Source of the DNA: Flavobacterium lotistagni
Lineage (GTDB): Bacteria; Bacteroidota; Bacteroidia; Flavobacteriales; Flavobacteriaceae
NCBI RefSeq assembly: GCF_011392125.1
Contig: NZ_JAAJBU010000002.1
Location: 186,001 to 250,000, forward strand
Length of the DNA: 64,000 nucleotides
Direction: 5' to 3'
This document shows positions 60,056 to 64,000 of this stretch, piece by piece (positions within the stretch are counted from its first letter, which is position 1; the number at the start of each line of letters is the position of its first letter). Under the pieces are notes generated by a model. It saw only the letters and a list, made by a program, of their open reading frames with translations, searched no databases and was not told the origin of the DNA. The position numbers were made by a program, and so were the translations under genes.

Positions 60056-61117
60056 TTACAAATTAGAAATCAAAGGCTGCAACTGTGATTCTAAAACCAC
60101 TTTTAACTCAGCCACCTTTTGTTGGGCATTTTGCACCGCGCTTCGGTGGTTGAAAATCGCATCGGTAAAAGTGCCCGGAATCGCTTCAATTGCACTGATG
60201 GCTTCTGTAATTTTCGCTTTGATGTTCGCATCGGTTGTAGCATTCTTGGATGCCACCAAATCGGTGAGTCCTTTTCCTTCTATAGAGGCAAAATCTCCTA
60301 AATAAATGTTTTGAATGCTTCTGATGTTGTTAGCGAAATCCAATTTAGAATTATTGCTGAAACGCGACTCTTCATCTTGCGGACTCGCAGCACCATTGTT
60401 ACCATTGAGCGGCGTTTCGATCTTCCCTGTTGCTACTTCGTCTGAAATAATGATAATGCCTTCAACCAATTCTAAAAGTGCATCTTTTTGAGAAGTATAA
60501 ATTGAACCTGATTGACCGGCATTGACAAAGTTATTGGCAAAATTTCCTTGCGATTGCAGCCATCCGTAATACAATTGCTGGGTTTTGCTCTGCAAATTTT
60601 GGGCAGCCGCCACTAAATACTCCAGTTCTCTTGTAGTAAGCTCACTTGCGGTTTTGTTTCCGCTTAATCCCCAAATAAAATATTCAATCGTGTGAAAACC
60701 TCTCGCATCGTCATTCTCTAGCAATGTAGAAGTAATTGCCTGCGAACTATTCAAAATATTATTAATGGCGTTCACATCAACCGGCCAAGAATCAATAGCT
60801 GGATCGATGCCTTCTGTATCAACCGGTCCGTATAAGAAGCCTTCCGATTTTTCCCAAGGTGCGCGTGTGGCGACCCAAGCATTCTTCACTGCTGTCAACT
60901 CCGCTTCATCACCAATAGAAAGATTCTGACAGGCTGTGGTTAAAGCCACCGAATTGTTGTAAAGTTCACTGTAAGTTGCAGTGATTACATTGACCGATGT
61001 ATTGGTTAGTATTTCTTTGTTTAAAGCGCTATCTGGGTTTGCAGTTTCGCTGTCATTATTGCTGCAGCTTGCCAATAAGAGTGAAGTGAAGCCAAAGATA
61101 AATAGGTTGGTTTTCAT
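60056..61117 (-). CDS. Imelysin family (M75) lipoprotein
   Basis: The 353-residue lipoprotein has lipobox LLASC at about residue 18 and the imelysin GxHxxE signature, GFHTIEYFIWG, with the rest a helical bundle of two related halves. Imelysins are iron-regulated proteins of the outer envelope; their role in iron uptake is known only by association. Second gene of a three-gene operon, 20 bases after the porin gene. Gap to the di-heme gene is 68 bases. Confidence 0.92.
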   Translation of the reverse strand: MKTNLFIFGFTSLLLASCSNNDSETANPDSALNKEILTNTSVNVITATYSELYNNSVALTTACQNLSIGDEAELTAVKNAWVATRAPWEKSEGFLYGPVDTEGIDPAIDSWPVDVNAINNILNSSQAITSTLLENDDARGFHTIEYFIWGLSGNKTASELTTRELEYLVAAAQNLQSKTQQLYYGWLQSQGNFANNFVNAGQSGSIYTSQKDALLELVEGIIIISDEVATGKIETPLNGNNGAASPQDEESRFSNNSKLDFANNIRSIQNIYLGDFASIEGKGLTDLVASKNATTDANIKAKITEAISAIEAIPGTFTDAIFNHRSAVQNAQQKVAELKVVLESQLQPLISNL

Positions 61118-61137
61118 AATGTTATTTAGTGTATTAA

Positions 61138-62484
61138 TTAAAATTCAAATCCGATTCCTAAGGAGAAAGTATTTTCCTGTTGCTTTTTGCCAGTATAGAG
61201 AAGTGTATTCAAATCATAGTTTTCAGATCCGAGCCTTCTGTTGGAATACTGGGCTTTAATAGTAATTTCTTGGGCAATAAACCAATTCAATCCGGTGGTG
61301 ATTGTACTTCTTTGCCATCTTGGGTTATCAATAACGCTTCCTTCCACCTCGTGCATAGAATCGTAATAATCATATCTGAAAAAAGGATATAACATATGCT
61401 GTTTGAAGTTCGAGAAATGATGCAGTACCTCATAGCCGACTTCTGTTGTAAAACCAACAGCATTTTTTCCTACTGGAGTTCTTTTGACTCCTAGATTATT
61501 AGATAAATTGGCATTTCTCTGGGATACGATGTTCGAGTTCTCTAAGTTGCCGTAAATTCCAACGGTGTATACTCTTAGTGGAAATTCATTGTAAGTAAAA
61601 TGTCCTTCTAACATCGTCACGTAAGCGGTTTCCTTGAGGTCGTTTTTGGGCCGGTTAGCCGCTGAATCTCCAATGTATGCTGACATTCCCACATAAGTAT
61701 GCTTGTGTCTTCCGAACTTATAATCCAGACGCAACATTGTAGCAAACGCCTCGGCAGTGGCCATTTCAAAACGCTCTTGATGCCCATTTTTAATCCAACC
61801 GCTGGAATTGAAACCGGAAGAATCCAAACCATTGGTCAGGGTGAAATAATAGTTGAATTTTTTGGCGAATGTACCGTAAAAACCAATCCCGATTTCGTAC
61901 CAACCCAGTGGTGTTAGCATGTTTTCCATTTCCTGACGGTGCGTGGTGAAATACTCGTCGGGATCATCAAGGCTTTGTGCTAGATTGAACAACACTTTAA
62001 TTCGACCGGCTTTGATGTTGAAATGGGAATTGATTTTAAAGTCGGCATAAATTTGCTCTAATTTTATGCTACCGCCTTTTTCAATTTCTTGCTCGAATTC
62101 GCCAAACTCTTCTTGAGTATCGTAGCCAATTGCCGCACCTGTTCCGCCATGCTCAAATTCAATTTCTGAACGAAAAGAAATCCAATCATTGAATTCGTAT
62201 TCTGGATATATATTCAAACGCTCCGCATCGATTTTATCTTTTAATTCCGGATCAGTATCATAATCGTAGTGGTAGTAATTTACAGCAGAATATCCGTGTA
62301 ACGAAAATTTATCTATACCATGACTACTTGCATTTTCGGTGGTTTTTGATTGATTTTGGAGTTCGTTGAGCAGTTCTTGCTTAATTTCAGCTTTCAGTTT
62401 TTTTAGTGCAATGCTGTCTTGACTGACTTGAGAAAATAGCGAATGAGAAACAATAATCAACAGGCAGTATTTGAAGAATTTCAT
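61138..62484 (-). CDS. Outer-membrane porin
   Basis: The 448-residue protein has a signal peptide ending near SLFSQ, an N-terminal coiled coil (KKLKAEIKQELLNELQNQ) and a beta barrel of about 400 residues with alternating aromatic strands, ending GIGFEF with a terminal aromatic. It resembles phosphate-selective OprO/P-type or substrate-selective porins. The ATG at 62484 is after the -7 element, while an in-frame ATG at 62505 is upstream of it. First gene of the iron-linked operon. Confidence 0.85.
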   Translation of the reverse strand: MKFFKYCLLIIVSHSLFSQVSQDSIALKKLKAEIKQELLNELQNQSKTTENASSHGIDKFSLHGYSAVNYYHYDYDTDPELKDKIDAERLNIYPEYEFNDWISFRSEIEFEHGGTGAAIGYDTQEEFGEFEQEIEKGGSIKLEQIYADFKINSHFNIKAGRIKVLFNLAQSLDDPDEYFTTHRQEMENMLTPLGWYEIGIGFYGTFAKKFNYYFTLTNGLDSSGFNSSGWIKNGHQERFEMATAEAFATMLRLDYKFGRHKHTYVGMSAYIGDSAANRPKNDLKETAYVTMLEGHFTYNEFPLRVYTVGIYGNLENSNIVSQRNANLSNNLGVKRTPVGKNAVGFTTEVGYEVLHHFSNFKQHMLYPFFRYDYYDSMHEVEGSVIDNPRWQRSTITTGLNWFIAQEITIKAQYSNRRLGSENYDLNTLLYTGKKQQENTFSLGIGFEF

Positions 62485-62502
62485 CGGGTCAAAAAGTTTT
62501 CG

Positions 62503-62510
62503 CAAAACTA
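62503..62510 (-). promoter_or_regulatory. -7 promoter element of the porin operon
   Basis: TAGTTTTG on the minus strand, 18 bases before the ATG at 62484. Confidence 0.65.
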
Positions 62511-62553
62511 CTTTATTATTTATATTAAATCCAAATAAAAAACAAAATTATTT

Positions 62554-62570
62554 TTATTTATTCTAAATAA
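62554..62570. promoter_or_regulatory. Perfect palindrome, possible metal-regulator operator
   Basis: TTATTTA-TTC-TAAATAA is a 7-3-7 perfect inverted repeat about 45 bases upstream of the -7 element. Its AT-rich form resembles Fur/DtxR-type boxes reported before flavobacterial iron genes. Operator role is inferred from the operon content. Confidence 0.5.
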
Positions 62571-62651
62571 CACTAAATCATCTGGGCATTTTGGTTCGTT
62601 TACGGAAAGTTGATTTTTAGAGGCTTAGCTAGACCGCTTCGCTGTTAGATT

Positions 62652-62940
62652 GTTTACGGAAAATTGAAATGTAGTTTCATAAAGTAATTTTTTAGAAAGA
62701 ATTACTAGTTGACCGTAAATTCCACAATGGTCACATTCAACATACAACATTTAACATTCAACATAAAAAATAGCCGTTAATTCCACGATTTGAGCTAATA
62801 GCTAACAGCTTTCAGCTATTGCAACACCGTTAATTCCACAATGATCACATTCAACATACAACATTTAACATTCAACATAAAAAATAGCCGTTGATTCCAC
62901 GATTTGAGCTAACAGCTAATAGCTAAAAGCTGACAGCTAG
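62652..62940. repeat. 114-bp tandem duplication of word arrays
   Basis: CCACAATGGTCACATTCAAC at 62722 recurs as CCACAATGATCACATTCAAC at 62836, period 114. Each unit holds AACATTCAACATACAACATT, GCCGTTAATTCCACGATTTG and AGCTAATAGCTAACAGCT. A third, diverged unit starts at 63236. Confidence 0.85.
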
Positions 62941-62994
62941 TTCCATTACAACTCACGACCGAAGACTGACTACCGACGACCGCCAACCAGTCTT

Positions 62995-63128
62995 GCGTGA
63001 GGGATAGAGCGATTGTCTGAGCTCTTTTTCAACGACATGCAATGGCGATGAAAAAAGCGAGTGCGATAGCCCGGCGGCGGCGCGATAGCTCAACCAAAAA
63101 AACATTATGGAATGCCGCCGACACGCCC
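62995..63128 (+). repeat. Repeat family 2, longest copy
   Basis: Starts GCGTGAGGGATAGAGCG and ends GCCGACACGCCC. Inside is GAGCTCTTTTTCA answered by TGAAAAAAGCGAGTGC, then a GC-rich arm (CCCGGCGGCGGCGCGATAGC). The outer ends are complementary (GCGTG with CACGC), so the whole could fold as one RNA. Confidence 0.7.
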
Positions 63129-63169
63129 AAAACAATTGATTAAAGATTGAAGATTTTTGATTTTTCGAT

Positions 63170-63420
63170 TCCGGAAAATTGAAGTGTAGTTTCTAAAAGT
63201 AATTTTCGACAATTGAGTACTTGTTGACCGTTGATTCCATAATTGTCACATTCAACACTCAACATTTAACATACAACATAAATAATAACCGTTGATTCCA
63301 CAATTCGAGCTAACAGCTAATAGCTAAAAGCTGACAGCTAGTTCCCAGCACAATTCCAACACCACAACCGACCACCGACGACAGCTGACGACTGACTCCC
63401 GACGACCGACTAACATCAAC
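63170..63420. repeat. Word-repeat block before rluF
   Basis: A GGAAAATTGAAGTGTAGTTT segment, the CACATTCAACACTCAACATT array, AGCTAACAGCTAATAGCTAA and the segment shared with 58503-58590 follow one another. I see no gene in 62485-63480 on either strand; long frames there simply run through repeat words. Confidence 0.75.
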
Positions 63421-63468
63421 TGAATAAACGATTTTCACCCCACAACTCAATTGCAACGCAGAAAAAAT

Positions 63469-63476
63469 TACCTTTG
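63469..63476 (+). promoter_or_regulatory. -7 promoter element of rluF
   Basis: TACCTTTG ends five bases before the ATG, so transcription probably starts at or next to the initiation codon (leaderless mRNA). Confidence 0.6.
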
Positions 63477-63480
63477 CTGC

Positions 63481-64000
63481 ATGGAAGCACCACTGAAAAG
63501 ACTCAATAAATTTATTGGAGAAACCGGTTACTGCTCGCGCCGTGAAGCCGATGCTCTCATTGAAGAAGGCCGCGTCACTGTCAATGGCGAAGTGGCGGTA
63601 ATGGGCTTGAAAGTCAGCTCGGCAGACGAAGTTCGCATTGATGGCAAACTCATTCGCGACAACAAAGAACAATTGGTTTACTTGGCTTTCAACAAACCAG
63701 TGGGCATTGAATGTACGACCAATCTGGATGTGCCGGAGAATATTGTCGACTATATCAATTACCCCAAACGCATCTTCCCTATCGGACGACTTGACAAAGC
63801 CAGCGAAGGGTTGATTTTCATGACCAATGATGGCGATATCGTCAACAAAATCTTGCGCGCCAGAAACAACCACGAGAAAGAATATACTGTAACAGTCAAT
63901 AAACCTATTACCAGTCGTTTTATCGAGCGCATGGGCAATGGCATTCCGATTCTCGATACGGTAACGCGCAAATGCAAAGTAGAGCAAATCAGCAAATACA
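63481..64000 (+). CDS. rluF: 23S rRNA pseudouridine synthase RluF, N-terminal part
   Basis: The window cuts the gene after 173 residues. It has an S4 RNA-binding domain (about 5-50, with KRLNKFIGETGYCSRREAD and VTVNGE), then the catalytic RsuA-type core with Asp105 in GRLDKASEG, followed by LIFMTNDGDIVNKILRA and HEKEYTVTV. The NKILRARNNHEKEY form is that of RluF, which modifies U2604 of 23S rRNA, rather than RluB/E or RsuA. The start is the ATG five bases after the -7 element. Confidence 0.9.
   Translation, partial: MEAPLKRLNKFIGETGYCSRREADALIEEGRVTVNGEVAVMGLKVSSADEVRIDGKLIRDNKEQLVYLAFNKPVGIECTTNLDVPENIVDYINYPKRIFPIGRLDKASEGLIFMTNDGDIVNKILRARNNHEKEYTVTVNKPITSRFIERMGNGIPILDTVTRKCKVEQISKY

Noticed and set aside
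62953..63135. Open frame in the repeat block near 63 kb
   Set aside because: It lies entirely in repeat family 2 and word repeats and is not kept in the other copies.
1..64000. Prophage, integrative element or insertion sequence
   Set aside because: No integrase, transposase, capsid, terminase, relaxase or toxin-antitoxin gene was recognised in any frame.

Overview
The window is chromosomal DNA of a member of Bacteroidetes, most likely a Flavobacterium or a close relative in the Flavobacteriaceae. Four things point there. Promoters follow the Bacteroidetes pattern TAnnTTTG, often with little or no Shine-Dalgarno sequence after it. Three exported proteins end in type IX secretion (T9SS) sorting domains. 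SecA carries the long insertion seen in this phylum and lacks the C-terminal zinc motif. Several families are typical of flavobacteria (GIN-domain proteins, DUF3667, PspC with PadR, an ABC permease fused to an M1 peptidase). GC content looks to be in the low to mid 40s by eye. I see no prophage, insertion sequence, integrase, CRISPR array or complete defence island.

Layout. 1-4.5 kb: end of a small DUF2795-like gene, secA, an exported protein and a 36-residue basic protein. 4.6-11.5 kb: FAD-linked oxidase, Fsr-like MFS and AEC transporters with no gap between them, the GTPase MeaB, a small acidic protein and a MATE pump. 11.6-17.7 kb: a tandem pair of T9SS cargo paralogues, a VirK-like protein, a YoaK/DUF1275 membrane protein, PPK2, a propeller-like protein and a YgjV-like protein with a C-terminal acetyltransferase-like part. 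17.7-27.7 kb, all on the minus strand: ABC-F ATPase, a one-domain DEAD helicase, a sigma-54 activator without a DNA-binding domain, an ABC-2 export pair, dnaJ-grpE and a TIGR01777 epimerase. 28.4-39.0 kb, all plus: an envelope module of DUF4870, GIN protein, PadR, PspC, GIN lipoprotein, transglutaminase-like protein, ABC ATPase, ABC permease-M1 peptidase fusion and a third GIN protein. 39.1-40.3 kb: trxB and tRNA-Pro(TGG). 40.9-48.6 kb: T9SS protein, DUF3667 protein, glycosyltransferase with overlapping ECF sigma factor, TonB-type protein, PhnA-C-like protein with M48 protease, MFS transporter. 48.9-58.4 kb: lipA, gapA, a TPR hybrid histidine kinase, PNP, lpxK, an exported protein, a Nif3 protein, a coiled-coil protein with a decayed zinc ribbon, and a hydrolase. 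58.6-62.5 kb, minus: a probable iron-responsive operon (porin, imelysin, di-heme oxidoreductase) behind a perfect palindrome. 63.5 kb to the end: partial rluF.

The most unusual material is between the genes. One palindromic element (family 1) occurs nine times with constant flanks and a tip stem that changes sequence but stays base-paired. A second structured element occurs three times and a third, MITE-like one twice. Around them lie arrays of slightly varied 7-10 base words, several in inverted pairs, including two 8-bp tandem arrays and a block near 62.6-63.4 kb that is almost entirely such words. A 77-bp tandem repeat follows tRNA-Pro. These make up most of the longer intergenic space and look like a set of folded, multicopy elements that move or recombine.
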